Part shown: positions 1 through 6,253 of the stretch, one piece after another
Position numbering within the stretch: the stretch's first letter is position 1
Layout: each line of letters starts with the position of its first letter
Assembly (NCBI GenBank): GCA_002428935.1
Contig: DIYG01000176.1
Span: 1-9,809, forward strand
DNA length: 9,809 bases
Origin: Halieaceae bacterium UBA6060
GTDB lineage: Bacteria; Pseudomonadota; Gammaproteobacteria; Pseudomonadales; Halieaceae
Direction: 5' to 3'
The notes under the pieces: model-generated
Seen by the model: the letters and a program-made list of their open reading frames with translations, nothing else
What the model was told of the DNA's origin: nothing
Databases searched by the model: none
Position numbers and translations under genes: made by a program

Positions 1-45
1 CAGATCAGGTCTGAACTACTACATCGCAGCGGGGATCGGCTTCTC

Positions 46-1182
46 TCAACACCGCTCCAAGACAACGCTGCCAATACTGTATCCGGCACCGAAGGAGCAG
101 AGCACGCCCAGATCTCCGGGCTCGAAATCATCGTGATACTTGTGGAAGGCAATCACCGATCCGGCGGAACTGGTGTTGGCGTACTCGTCCAGAATCACCG
201 GTGCCTCTTCCGCTTGGGCATCGCGCCCCAGCACCCGCTTTGCAATGAGCACGTTCATGTTGAGGTTGGCCTGGTGAAGCCACAGACGTTTTAGGCTATC
301 CGTGGCGATCGTCAACGCATCCAACTGGTCGCTGATCTGCGTCGCCACGGCGGGGCACACTTCCTTGAATACCTTGCGACCTTCCTGGACGAAAAGCTTG
401 TCCGGTTCACCAACACCGCTCTCGTCGGCGCGGTTTAGAAAGCCGAAGTTATTGCGAATGTTATTGGAGAACATGGTCTGCAGGCGGCTGTCGAGGACCC
501 TGAAGCTGTTAGGGGTTGTCGGTGCATCGCTGAGCACCATCGCCGTGCAGACATCGCCAAAGATGAAGTGGGAATCTCTGTCGCGAAAGTTCAGGTGACC
601 AGTGCAGATCTCTGGGTTGACCACCAAAACATGTTTGGCACTGCCGCTGCGAATCGCATCCCGGGCCTGCTGAAGTCCGAAGGTTGCCGAGCTGCAGGCC
701 ACGTTCATATCAAAGGCAAAGCCAGGGGCACTCAGGGCCGCCTGTATCTCCACGGCCATGGCGGGGTAGGCTCGTTGCATGTTTGACGCGGCGCAGATGA
801 CGGCGTCCAGGTCTGATGCGGTGATGCCTGCTGCAGCCAGAGCGTCACGAGAGGCGGTAACGGCCATTTCGCACATCACCGAGGGTTCTTCATTGGTTCG
901 TTCGGCGATGCGCGGCGTCATCCGCTCCGGATCTAAAATGCCATCCTTGTTGATAACGTAGCGAGCCTTGATGCCCGAGGCCTTTTCGATGAACTCGGCG
1001 GAGGAGGGTTGTAGCGCCGGCATGTCCCCCGAGGCAATGGCGTCGGCGTGAGCCGCGTTGTGGAGCTCGACGTAGTGGTTGAAGCTTTCGACAAGCTCCT
1101 CGTTGCTGATGGAATGAGGCGGCGTGTAGAGGCCCGTCCCGGTGAGATAGACCTCGTTTGTGGTGGTTGCTGCTGCCGGCAT
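46..1182 (-). CDS. Beta-ketoacyl-ACP synthase III, FabH2-like (3-oxodecanoyl-ACP synthase type)
   Basis: A 378-residue thiolase-fold condensing enzyme that should join an acyl-CoA to malonyl-ACP by decarboxylative Claisen condensation in the cytoplasm. The full KAS III catalytic triad is visible: Cys163 in NVACSSATFG, His303 in WLHQAN and Asn336 in YANTSSAGS, with the C-terminal glycine motif SFGAGYSIGS at 363-372. It is longer than classic FabH (about 317 residues) and carries the insertion and wording (GTGLYTPP, EKASGIK, NPEICTGHLNFRDRDSHFIFGD) that I recall from P. aeruginosa PA3286. That enzyme takes octanoyl-CoA from beta-oxidation into fatty-acid synthesis; the same substrate here is inference. 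The ATG at 1182 has an AAAGAGG Shine-Dalgarno only 4 nt upstream, and the next residues align with the family N-terminus. It lies 67 nt behind gltA on the same strand with no clear terminator between them, so co-transcription is plausible. The substrate could also be another medium-chain acyl-CoA. Confidence 0.93.
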   Translation of the reverse strand: MPAAATTTNEVYLTGTGLYTPPHSISNEELVESFNHYVELHNAAHADAIASGDMPALQPSSAEFIEKASGIKARYVINKDGILDPERMTPRIAERTNEEPSVMCEMAVTASRDALAAAGITASDLDAVICAASNMQRAYPAMAVEIQAALSAPGFAFDMNVACSSATFGLQQARDAIRSGSAKHVLVVNPEICTGHLNFRDRDSHFIFGDVCTAMVLSDAPTTPNSFRVLDSRLQTMFSNNIRNNFGFLNRADESGVGEPDKLFVQEGRKVFKEVCPAVATQISDQLDALTIATDSLKRLWLHQANLNMNVLIAKRVLGRDAQAEEAPVILDEYANTSSAGSVIAFHKYHDDFEPGDLGVLCSFGAGYSIGSVVLERC

Positions 1183-1228
1183 GGCGCCTCTTTCGGTCGA
1201 TTTTTATCGAGCTTGTTGTGGGTAGTAG

Positions 1229-1244
1229 GCCGCCTCACGGCGGC
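1229..1244 (-). other. GC hairpin between gltA and the KAS III gene
   Basis: GCCGCC-TCAC-GGCGGC (plus-strand reading) forms a perfect 6-bp stem with a 4-nt loop, 5 nt beyond the gltA stop codon. Neither side is followed by a T-run, so it does not look like an intrinsic terminator on either strand. It may protect the 3' end of the gltA message, act as a weak attenuator, or be chance in GC-rich DNA. Confidence 0.35.
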
Positions 1245-1249
1245 GGATA

Positions 1250-2542
1250 TCAGCCGCGTTGTTCCAGGGGAACGAAATCCCGTTGCTCGTGACCGGTGTA
1301 AAGTTGACGCGGACGACCGATACGGTAGCTGCCGGAAATCATCTCGTTCCAGTGAGCGATCCAGCCCACGGTGCGACCTACGGCAAAGATTACCGTAAAC
1401 ATGCTGGTGGGTATGCCTATGGCTTTGAGGATAATGCCGGAATAGAAGTCGACATTGGGATAGAGCTTCTTCTCGATGAAGTACTCATCCTCAAGGGCGA
1501 TTTCCTCCAACCGTTTGGCGATTGCCAACAGGGGATCATCCTCGAGACCCAGCTCCGCCAGCACTTCGTCGGCGGATTCTTTCATGACCTTGGCGCGAGG
1601 GTCGAAGTTCTTGTAAACCCGGTGGCCAAAGCCCATGAGGCGGAAGGGGTCGTCCTTGTCTTTTGCCCGGGCGACATATTCGTCAATGCGCGATACGTCA
1701 CCGATTTCCTCGAGCATGTTCAGAACGGCTTCATTGGCACCGCCATGGGACGGGCCCCACAGAGCTGCGATACCGGCGGCGATACAGGCGAAGGGGTTTG
1801 CTCCGGAGGAGCCCGCCAGGCGTACCGTCGAGGTAGAAGCGTTTTGCTCGTGGTCCGCGTGGAGGAGGAAAATTCGATCCATGGCCTTGGCAAGTACCGG
1901 GGAGACGTTGCTCGCCTCGCAAGGGGTGCCGAACATCATGTGGAGAAAGTTCTCGGCGTAGTTCAGGTTGTTGTCCGGGTACATGAACGGCTGACCGATG
2001 GAGAACTTAAAGCTCATGGCAGCCAGGGTGGGCATCTTCGCAATCAAACGGAACGCGGCCACTTGCCGGTGATGCTCATCGGCGATGTCCAGGGAATCGT
2101 GATAGAAGGCGGAAAGGGCGCCGACCACACCGCACATGATGGCCATGGGGTGAGCATCGCGGCGGAAGCCGTTGAAGAAGGTTCGAATCTGCTCGTGGAC
2201 CATCGTATGGTTGTGCACGATGCTGACGAAGCGTTCCTTTTGCTCGGCGTCGGGCAATTCGCCGTAGAGCAGCAGGTAGCAGGTCTCAAGGTAGTCCGAA
2301 TGGGCCGCCAGTTGATCGATGGGATAACCGCGGTGCAGGAGTACGCCCTTGCCGCCATCGATATAGGTAATCTCCGACTCGCAGGCTGCTGTAGATACAA
2401 AGCCAGGGTCGTAGGTAAAGAGGCCCTTACTTGTTAAGCCGCCAACATCAACGACATCAGGTCCGATGGAGCCCGAATAGACGGGCAGCTCAACAGCGCC
2501 CTCGATGCCATCTATGGTGAGGGTGGCTTTCTTTTCACTCAT
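1250..2542 (-). CDS. gltA: Citrate synthase, type II (hexameric, NADH-sensitive type)
   Basis: Condenses oxaloacetate with acetyl-CoA to citrate, the entry step of the TCA cycle. The 430 residues compare with 427 in E. coli. The catalytic residues are His266 in GPSHGGANE, His307 in GFGHRVYKNFDPRAK and Asp365 in NVDFYSG, with the arginine motif RIGRPRQLYTG at 407-417 and HADHEQNAST at 228-237. Cys208 in FGTPCE matches E. coli Cys206, which belongs to the NADH-binding allosteric region of type II enzymes, so inhibition by NADH is expected from family knowledge. The ATG at 2542 is preceded by a weak GGGA about 6 nt upstream and begins a normal family N-terminus. It is transcribed divergently from sdhC, from a strong promoter 34 nt upstream, and probably continues into the KAS III gene. 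A 392-codon open frame lies opposite but is a shadow. Confidence 0.98.
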   Translation of the reverse strand: MSEKKATLTIDGIEGAVELPVYSGSIGPDVVDVGGLTSKGLFTYDPGFVSTAACESEITYIDGGKGVLLHRGYPIDQLAAHSDYLETCYLLLYGELPDAEQKERFVSIVHNHTMVHEQIRTFFNGFRRDAHPMAIMCGVVGALSAFYHDSLDIADEHHRQVAAFRLIAKMPTLAAMSFKFSIGQPFMYPDNNLNYAENFLHMMFGTPCEASNVSPVLAKAMDRIFLLHADHEQNASTSTVRLAGSSGANPFACIAAGIAALWGPSHGGANEAVLNMLEEIGDVSRIDEYVARAKDKDDPFRLMGFGHRVYKNFDPRAKVMKESADEVLAELGLEDDPLLAIAKRLEEIALEDEYFIEKKLYPNVDFYSGIILKAIGIPTSMFTVIFAVGRTVGWIAHWNEMISGSYRIGRPRQLYTGHEQRDFVPLEQRG

Positions 2543-2568
2543 GGGAAATCCCGCGCAAGCTCAGTGGG

Positions 2569-2594
2569 GTGGCCAACTATAGAGAGTGGCCAAC
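2569..2594. repeat. Direct repeat GTGGCCAAC over the gltA promoter
   Basis: Two identical 9-bp copies, at 2569-2577 and 2586-2594, start 17 bp apart. The first covers the predicted gltA start site and touches the -10 hexamer. The second lies in the -10/-35 spacer. This placement would suit a repressor operator. It could also be chance, and no regulator is identified. Confidence 0.5.
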
Positions 2595-2603
2595 GTTTGT
2601 CAA
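2576..2603 (-). promoter_or_regulatory. gltA promoter (sigma70 type)
   Basis: On the reverse strand, a perfect TTGACA -35 box (2603-2598) and a TATAGT -10 box (2581-2576) are separated by 16 bp. The predicted transcription start is near 2569, giving a 5' leader of about 27 nt before the gltA ATG. The quality of both boxes and the position fit gltA well; the exact start is inferred. Confidence 0.8.
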
Positions 2604-2605
2604 TT

Positions 2606-2620
2606 AAGGTCCCGTACCTT
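2606..2620. promoter_or_regulatory. Inverted repeat AAGGT-N5-ACCTT upstream of the gltA -35
   Basis: Perfect 5-bp arms around a 5-nt centre (CCCGT) are centred near -44 of the predicted gltA start, directly upstream of the -35 box. This is a typical place for an activator site. I recognise no specific family consensus, and short arms of this kind arise by chance. Confidence 0.3.
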
Positions 2621-2654
2621 GTCCACATTGCAGAAAATTCCGCCGCGAGTCTGT

Positions 2655-2668
2655 TTGACCAACGTCAA
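2655..2668. promoter_or_regulatory. Candidate FNR/ANR-family binding site upstream of sdhC
   Basis: TTGAC-CAAC-GTCAA is a perfect 5-4-5 palindrome with the geometry of the FNR/ANR/DNR consensus (TTGAT-N4-ATCAA), differing by one base in each half. It abuts the sdhC -35 box, and its centre falls at about -42.5 of the predicted start, nearly the class II position used by CRP/FNR proteins. In E. coli the sdh operon responds to oxygen through ArcA and FNR. Control by such a protein here is inference from motif and position. Confidence 0.45.
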
Positions 2669-2697
2669 TTGCAAGGGTCTGATCGAGTCTCTATACT
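2669..2697 (+). promoter_or_regulatory. sdhCDAB promoter (sigma70 type)
   Basis: TTGCAA (2669-2674) and TATACT (2692-2697) are separated by 17 bp, scoring 4/6 and 5/6 against the sigma70 consensus. The predicted start is near 2704, about 90 nt before the sdhC GTG and about 22 nt before the ATG of the leader ORF. No comparably good promoter is seen between 2543 and 2793 on this strand. Confidence 0.75.
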
Positions 2698-2699
2698 CG
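2684..2699. promoter_or_regulatory. Inverted repeat CGAGT-N6-ACTCG over the sdhC -10 box
   Basis: Perfect 5-bp arms (2684-2688 and 2695-2699) flank CTCTAT and enclose most of the -10 hexamer. A protein bound here would block RNA polymerase, so a repressor operator is possible. The symmetry is short and the family is unknown. Confidence 0.3.
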
Positions 2700-2725
2700 C
2701 GCGTGATTTTTCGGGGGGGTCTACT

Positions 2726-2797
2726 ATGAGTGGTGTTTTTGTGCTGCTCCGGCCTCCCTGCGAGTTCCAGCCGACGCCAGGAGCCCCCTTCCCGTGA
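2726..2797 (+). CDS. Putative 23-residue leader peptide coupled to sdhC
   Basis: An ATG at 2726 opens a 23-codon frame (starting MSGVFVLLRPP) that ends at the TGA at 2795-2797. That stop overlaps the sdhC GTG as GTGA. A run of seven G (2713-2719) lies 6 nt before the ATG and can pair with anti-Shine-Dalgarno rRNA. The frame begins only about 22 nt after the predicted transcription start, so it is the first translatable frame on the message. Six of the 23 residues are proline, including Pro10-Pro11 and a C-terminal Pro23 just before the stop, contexts known to slow ribosomes. The sdhC Shine-Dalgarno (AGGAG, 2779-2783) lies inside it. Translation coupling or attenuation of sdhC is inference. 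I recognise no homolog, and it may be a chance frame. Confidence 0.45.
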   Translation: MSGVFVLLRPPCEFQPTPGAPFP

Positions 2798-3168
2798 AAG
2801 ACAATCGCCCGGTCAACCTCGATATTGGCACCATTCGCTTGCCAATAACCGCTTACACATCGATTACGCACCGAATTAGCGGCGTAATTTTGGTGGTCGC
2901 TTCGTTTCTACTGCTCTGGGCGTTGGATGTCAGCCTCGCCAGCCCTGCCGGCTTTAGCACCCTGGCCGACCTCATGGGCAATCCTCTGGTGAAATTCGTC
3001 GCCTGGGGTATCTCCGTCGCCCTGATTTATCACAGCGTCGCGGGCGTGCGTCACCTGATCATGGACTTTGGTATCGGTGAGACCATGGAAGGGGGCGTGC
3101 TTGGTGCGCGTATCGTCATCACCCTGACTGTTCTGGGTGCACTGCTCACAGGAGTCGCAATATGGTAA
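2794..3168 (+). CDS. sdhC: Succinate dehydrogenase cytochrome b556 membrane anchor, subunit C
   Basis: The large membrane anchor of complex II (124 residues), which helps bind heme b and ubiquinone in the inner membrane. It opens with the family signature RPVNLDIGTIRLPITAYTS and has three membrane segments at about 28-46, 63-87 and 104-124. His80 in IYHSVAGVRH matches the E. coli SdhC heme ligand His84. Ser23 and Arg27 in SITHRISG match the quinone-site residues Ser27 and Arg31. The start must be GTG at 2794: no other plausible start lies upstream in this frame, the protein begins where relatives do, and AGGAG lies 10 nt upstream. The GTG overlaps the stop of a short leader ORF. Its end overlaps sdhD by 7 nt. 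Confidence 0.96.
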   Translation: MKDNRPVNLDIGTIRLPITAYTSITHRISGVILVVASFLLLWALDVSLASPAGFSTLADLMGNPLVKFVAWGISVALIYHSVAGVRHLIMDFGIGETMEGGVLGARIVITLTVLGALLTGVAIW

Positions 3169-3521
3169 CTGCCGTTACGAGTCTTTCCCGTTCAGGTCTG
3201 TCCGACTGGTTGGTACAGCGTGTCACAGCCGTTATCCTTCTGGCGTTTTTCGTATTTATAGCCAGCAAGCTGCTGGGTGGCGTGTCGTACCTAGAGTGGC
3301 GCTCCCTCTTTGACCAGACCTGGATGAAGGTCTTTGCATTGATGGCGGCCCTGTCCCTCGCAGCCCATGCCTGGATCGGAATGTGGGGGGTGTTTACGGA
3401 TTATCTCACGGAGCGGTTGCTGGGGAACAAGGGCAACTTGCTGCGCATTAGCTTTCAGCTGATCACCTCCTTGTCGCTGGTGATCTACGTGATCTGGGCG
3501 GTGCAGATCATTTGGAGCTGA
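3162..3521 (+). CDS. sdhD: Succinate dehydrogenase hydrophobic membrane anchor, subunit D
   Basis: The small anchor of complex II (119 residues), pairing with SdhC to hold heme b and form the ubiquinone site with SdhB. Three membrane segments are visible at about 16-38, 53-78 and 92-117. The diagnostic stretch HAWIGMWGVFTDYL at 69-82 holds His69, matching heme ligand His71 of E. coli, plus Asp80 and Tyr81, matching the quinone-site residues Asp82 and Tyr83. Arg20 matches the conserved Arg20 of E. coli SdhD. A strong AGGAG (3150-3154) sits 7 nt before the ATG, inside the end of sdhC. The 7-nt overlap suggests coupled, stoichiometric translation of the two anchors. Confidence 0.95.
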   Translation: MVTAVTSLSRSGLSDWLVQRVTAVILLAFFVFIASKLLGGVSYLEWRSLFDQTWMKVFALMAALSLAAHAWIGMWGVFTDYLTERLLGNKGNLLRISFQLITSLSLVIYVIWAVQIIWS

Positions 3522-3536
3522 CAAGCAGCGCCGGAC

Positions 3537-3552
3537 CCTGGGTAAAGCCAGG
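3537..3552 (+). other. Small inverted repeat in the sdhD-sdhA spacer
   Basis: CCTGG-GTAAAG-CCAGG gives a 5-bp stem in the 98-nt gap before sdhA. No T-run follows, so it is not an intrinsic terminator. The gap is otherwise featureless apart from the sdhA ribosome-binding site, AGGGAGA at 3602-3608. A processing or stability element is possible, but chance is equally likely. Confidence 0.25.
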
Positions 3553-3619
3553 CTTAATCGTTACAACAAACGCCCGCGCTTTTGCAGGGTGGTAAGAGTT
3601 CAGGGAGAGACACGAGTCC

Positions 3620-5383
3620 ATGCGCACGATTTCCTTTGATGGCGTGATAGTAGGCGGCGGTGGCGCGGGTATGCGCGCTTCCCTCCAACTGGCCCAGTCG
3701 GGTTACAAGACTGCGGTCATATCCAAGGTCTTTCCCACCCGGTCGCACACCGTTTCCGCTCAGGGCGGGATAACCTGCGCCATTGCCAGTGCCGACCCCA
3801 ACGATGACTGGCGATGGCATATGTATGACACGGTCAAGGGCTCGGACTACATCGGCGATCAGGACGCCATCGAGTACATGACCTCCGTCGGCCCCGAGGC
3901 GATCTTTGAGCTGGAGCACATGGGCCTGCCGTTTTCCCGCACGGAAGAAGGTCGCATCTATCAACGCCCCTTCGGCGGACAGTCGAAAAACTTCGGTGAA
4001 GGTGGCCAGGCGGCTCGAACCTGCGCTGCAGCGGATCGCACCGGGCATGCGCTGCTGCACACGCTCTATCAGAACAACGTCAAGAACAAGACCGTGTTTC
4101 TCAATGAGTGGTTCGCCATCGACCTGGTGAAAAACCAGGACGGTGCCGTCGTAGGGGTCACGGCCCTGAGCATTGAAACCGGAGAAGTGGTCTTCGTTAA
4201 GTCCAAAGCCACGGTATTTGCCACGGGCGGCGCGGGGCGGATTTACGCATCCACCACCAACGCCCATATCAACACGGGCGATGGAATTGGTATGGCCCTG
4301 CGGGCCGGTTTCCCCATGCAAGACATGGAGATGTGGCAGTTCCACCCCACGGGGATCCACGGCGCTGGAACCCTGGTTACGGAAGGCTGCCGGGGTGAGG
4401 GCGGATACCTCATCAATAAAGATGGCGAGCGCTTCATGGAGCGCTACGCGCCCAATGCCAAGGATCTCGCAGGTCGAGACGTGGTGGCGCGGTCTATGGT
4501 TCTGGAGATTCTCGAAGGTCGAGGCTGTGGCCCCGAGGGCGACCACGTATTCCTGAAGCTCGATCATCTGGGCGAGGAAGTGCTCGAAAGCCGCTTGCCC
4601 GGGATTTTGGAACTCTCTCGTACCTTTGCCCACGCCGACCCGGTGAAGGAACCTATTCCCGTAGTCCCCACCTGTCACTATATGATGGGCGGTATACCCA
4701 CCAATATTCACGGTCAGGCTCTCACTATCGATGGCAGTGGCGCGGATCAGGTTATCCCCGGTCTTTACGCCTGCGGAGAAGCGGCTTGCGTGTCGGTCCA
4801 CGGTGCCAACCGTCTCGGCGGTAACTCCCTGCTGGATCTGGTGGTGTTTGGACGTGCCACGGGTCTCTTCCTTGAGGAGGCCATGCGTTCGGGCATCGAA
4901 GTGCGTGATCCCACCCAAAGCGATCTCGAAGAGGCCAATGCTCGTCTGGCGAAGCTCGAAGCGGCGCCCGTGGATGAAAGCGTTGCCTCCCTGCGCAAGG
5001 AACTGCAAAACATCATGCAGAATCACTTCGGTGTGTTCCGCAAGGGTGATTTCATGCGCGAGGGGATCGAACACCTTGCGGCGCTGCGCCCGCGCATCGA
5101 AGCGGTGGGCGTGGCCGACAAAACTCAGGCGTTTAACACCGCGCGCATTGAGGCCCTTGAGCTACAGAATCTTTTTGAGGTGGCGGAATCGACGGCCATT
5201 TCGGCGGAGCAGCGCACGGAAAGCCGCGGTGCCCATGCGCGGGAAGACTATCAGGATCGGGATGACGATAACTGGTTGTGTCATTCCGTGTATTTCCCGA
5301 CGGAGAAGCGTCTTGGCAAGCGCGGTGTGAACTTCGCACCGAAGACCATGGACGCGTTCCAACCGAAGATTCGTACTTATTGA
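3620..5383 (+). CDS. sdhA: Succinate dehydrogenase flavoprotein subunit
   Basis: The catalytic subunit of complex II (587 residues, E. coli 588), oxidising succinate to fumarate on the cytoplasmic face and passing electrons to SdhB. The N-terminal dinucleotide fold shows VIVGGGGAGMRA at 9-20. His43 in RSHTVSAQGG is the site of covalent FAD attachment. Active-site residues are in place: His242 in FHPTG, Arg286 in GRDVVARS (the proton-transfer arginine), His353 in TCHYMMGG and Arg398 in HGANRLGGNS. The C-terminal helical and capping region runs to NFAPKTMDAFQPKIRTY. The ATG at 3620 follows AGGGAGA at 11 nt, a slightly long spacing, but the protein starts as relatives do. A 506-codon open frame on the opposite strand is a codon-bias shadow. 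Confidence 0.98.
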   Translation: MRTISFDGVIVGGGGAGMRASLQLAQSGYKTAVISKVFPTRSHTVSAQGGITCAIASADPNDDWRWHMYDTVKGSDYIGDQDAIEYMTSVGPEAIFELEHMGLPFSRTEEGRIYQRPFGGQSKNFGEGGQAARTCAAADRTGHALLHTLYQNNVKNKTVFLNEWFAIDLVKNQDGAVVGVTALSIETGEVVFVKSKATVFATGGAGRIYASTTNAHINTGDGIGMALRAGFPMQDMEMWQFHPTGIHGAGTLVTEGCRGEGGYLINKDGERFMERYAPNAKDLAGRDVVARSMVLEILEGRGCGPEGDHVFLKLDHLGEEVLESRLPGILELSRTFAHADPVKEPIPVVPTCHYMMGGIPTNIHGQALTIDGSGADQVIPGLYACGEAACVSVHGANRLGGNSLLDLVVFGRATGLFLEEAMRSGIEVRDPTQSDLEEANARLAKLEAAPVDESVASLRKELQNIMQNHFGVFRKGDFMREGIEHLAALRPRIEAVGVADKTQAFNTARIEALELQNLFEVAESTAISAEQRTESRGAHAREDYQDRDDDNWLCHSVYFPTEKRLGKRGVNFAPKTMDAFQPKIRTY

Positions 5384-5415
5384 TCGATTGTTCCCGGCCA
5401 GGGAAGTGTGACGAC

Positions 5416-5421
5416 AGGGAG
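5416..5421 (+). promoter_or_regulatory. sdhB ribosome-binding site that fixes the start
   Basis: AGGGAG lies 7 nt before the ATG at 5429, an ideal spacing. A GTG at 5408 would add seven residues (MTTGSHY) that relatives lack, and its own AGGGA sits only 3 nt away. The ATG is therefore preferred. Confidence 0.75.
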
Positions 5422-5428
5422 TCATTAC

Positions 5429-6136
5429 ATGTTGCAGGTCAGCATTTATCGCTACAACCCGGAGCAGGACGCCGAGCCTTCCATGGAGGACTTTGAGGTC
5501 GATACGGGTGGCAAGGACCTCATGGTCCTCGACGTGCTGGAACTCATCAAGGCCCAGCAGGACCCAACCGTGACCTATCGACGCTCATGCCGGGAAGGGG
5601 TATGCGGTTCTGACGGTCTGAATATGAACGGTAAGAACGGTTTGGCTTGCATCACCCCGTTGTCCGATTCCGTCAAAGGTAACAAGCTGGTCATTCGCCC
5701 CTTACCGGGGTTGCCGGTGATTCGCGATCTCGTTGTTGATATGAGCCTGTTCTACGCCCAGTACGAAAAGGTTCAGCCCTATCTGCAGAACGATACTCCG
5801 GCGCCCGCCATCGAGCGTCTGCAAACGCCGGAAGACCGGGCCAAACTCGATGGCCTCTACGAGTGCATCCTGTGCGCTTGCTGTTCCACGAGCTGTCCGT
5901 CTTTTTGGTGGAACCCTGATCGCTTTGTCGGCCCGGCCGGTCTTCTCCAGTCCTACCGTTTCCTCGCGGACAGTCGCGATCTGGCGACGGAAGAGCGCCT
6001 GGCACGCCTGGATGACCCCTTCAGCGTATTCCGCTGCCATGGTATTCAGAACTGCGTAAATGTTTGCCCCAAGGGCTTGAACCCCACCCGGGCCATTGGT
6101 CATATCCGCAGCATGTTGCTCAAGCGCGCGGCCTAA
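5429..6136 (+). CDS. sdhB: Succinate dehydrogenase iron-sulfur subunit
   Basis: Carries electrons from FAD in SdhA to ubiquinone at the membrane (235 residues, E. coli 238). All three cluster motifs are intact. The [2Fe-2S] site uses Cys54, Cys59, Asp62 and Cys74 in RRSCREGVCGSDGLNMNGKNGLAC, with aspartate in place of one cysteine as in E. coli. The [4Fe-4S] site uses Cys146, Cys149, Cys152 and Cys213. The [3Fe-4S] site uses Cys156, Cys203 and Cys209. Trp160-Trp161 and His204 belong to the quinone-site region. The protein opens with SIYRYNP and ends with TRAIGHIRSMLLKR, as in relatives. The gap to sdhA is 45 nt, and a further open frame upstream to GTG 5408 is judged non-coding. Confidence 0.97.
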   Translation: MLQVSIYRYNPEQDAEPSMEDFEVDTGGKDLMVLDVLELIKAQQDPTVTYRRSCREGVCGSDGLNMNGKNGLACITPLSDSVKGNKLVIRPLPGLPVIRDLVVDMSLFYAQYEKVQPYLQNDTPAPAIERLQTPEDRAKLDGLYECILCACCSTSCPSFWWNPDRFVGPAGLLQSYRFLADSRDLATEERLARLDDPFSVFRCHGIQNCVNVCPKGLNPTRAIGHIRSMLLKRAA

Positions 6137-6168
6137 TGGGATAGCCCCATGAATTGGGGGCGAATTCC

Positions 6169-6203
6169 GGCGATATGGTGGGAAAACTTCGCCCATATTC
6201 GCC
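6169..6203 (+). other. Stem-loop in the sdhB-sucA spacer
   Basis: GGCGA and TATGG (6169-6178) pair with CCATA and TCGCC (6193-6203), leaving T6198 bulged: 10 base pairs around a 14-nt loop. The next bases are AAAAGGAGGG, so it is not an intrinsic terminator. It could block exonucleases or mask the AGGAGGG beside it; both roles are inferred. Confidence 0.45.
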
Positions 6204-6239
6204 AAAAGGAGGGTGTAAACCGAGCCCAATGGGTTCTAG

Positions 6240-6253
6240 GCAAAGGCCTTTGC
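6240..6253. promoter_or_regulatory. 14-bp perfect palindrome, possible operator before sucA
   Basis: GCAAAGG-CCTTTGC is perfectly symmetric with no spacer, which suits a dimeric DNA-binding protein better than an RNA hairpin. It ends 3 nt before CATACT (6257-6262), a weak -10 candidate. No family consensus is recognised. Confidence 0.4.

Noticed and set aside
1..45. A terminator or gene end at the left edge
   Set aside because: Only a weak imperfect symmetry (CAGATC...GTCTG) is present. There is no stem with a T-run and no supportable frame.
1259..2437. A 392-codon open frame opposite gltA
   Set aside because: It is a complementary-strand shadow of the well-conserved citrate synthase, with no domain, and no promoter or ribosome-binding site of its own that I could see.
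3554..5074. A 506-codon open frame opposite sdhA
   Set aside because: It lies wholly antisense to an intact, fully motif-bearing sdhA, reads as a low-complexity His/Gly-rich shadow and has no recognisable domain. Long antisense frames are expected opposite GC-rich coding DNA.
5408..5428. GTG start giving sdhB seven extra residues
   Set aside because: The ATG at 5429 has an ideally spaced AGGGAG and gives the N-terminus seen in relatives.
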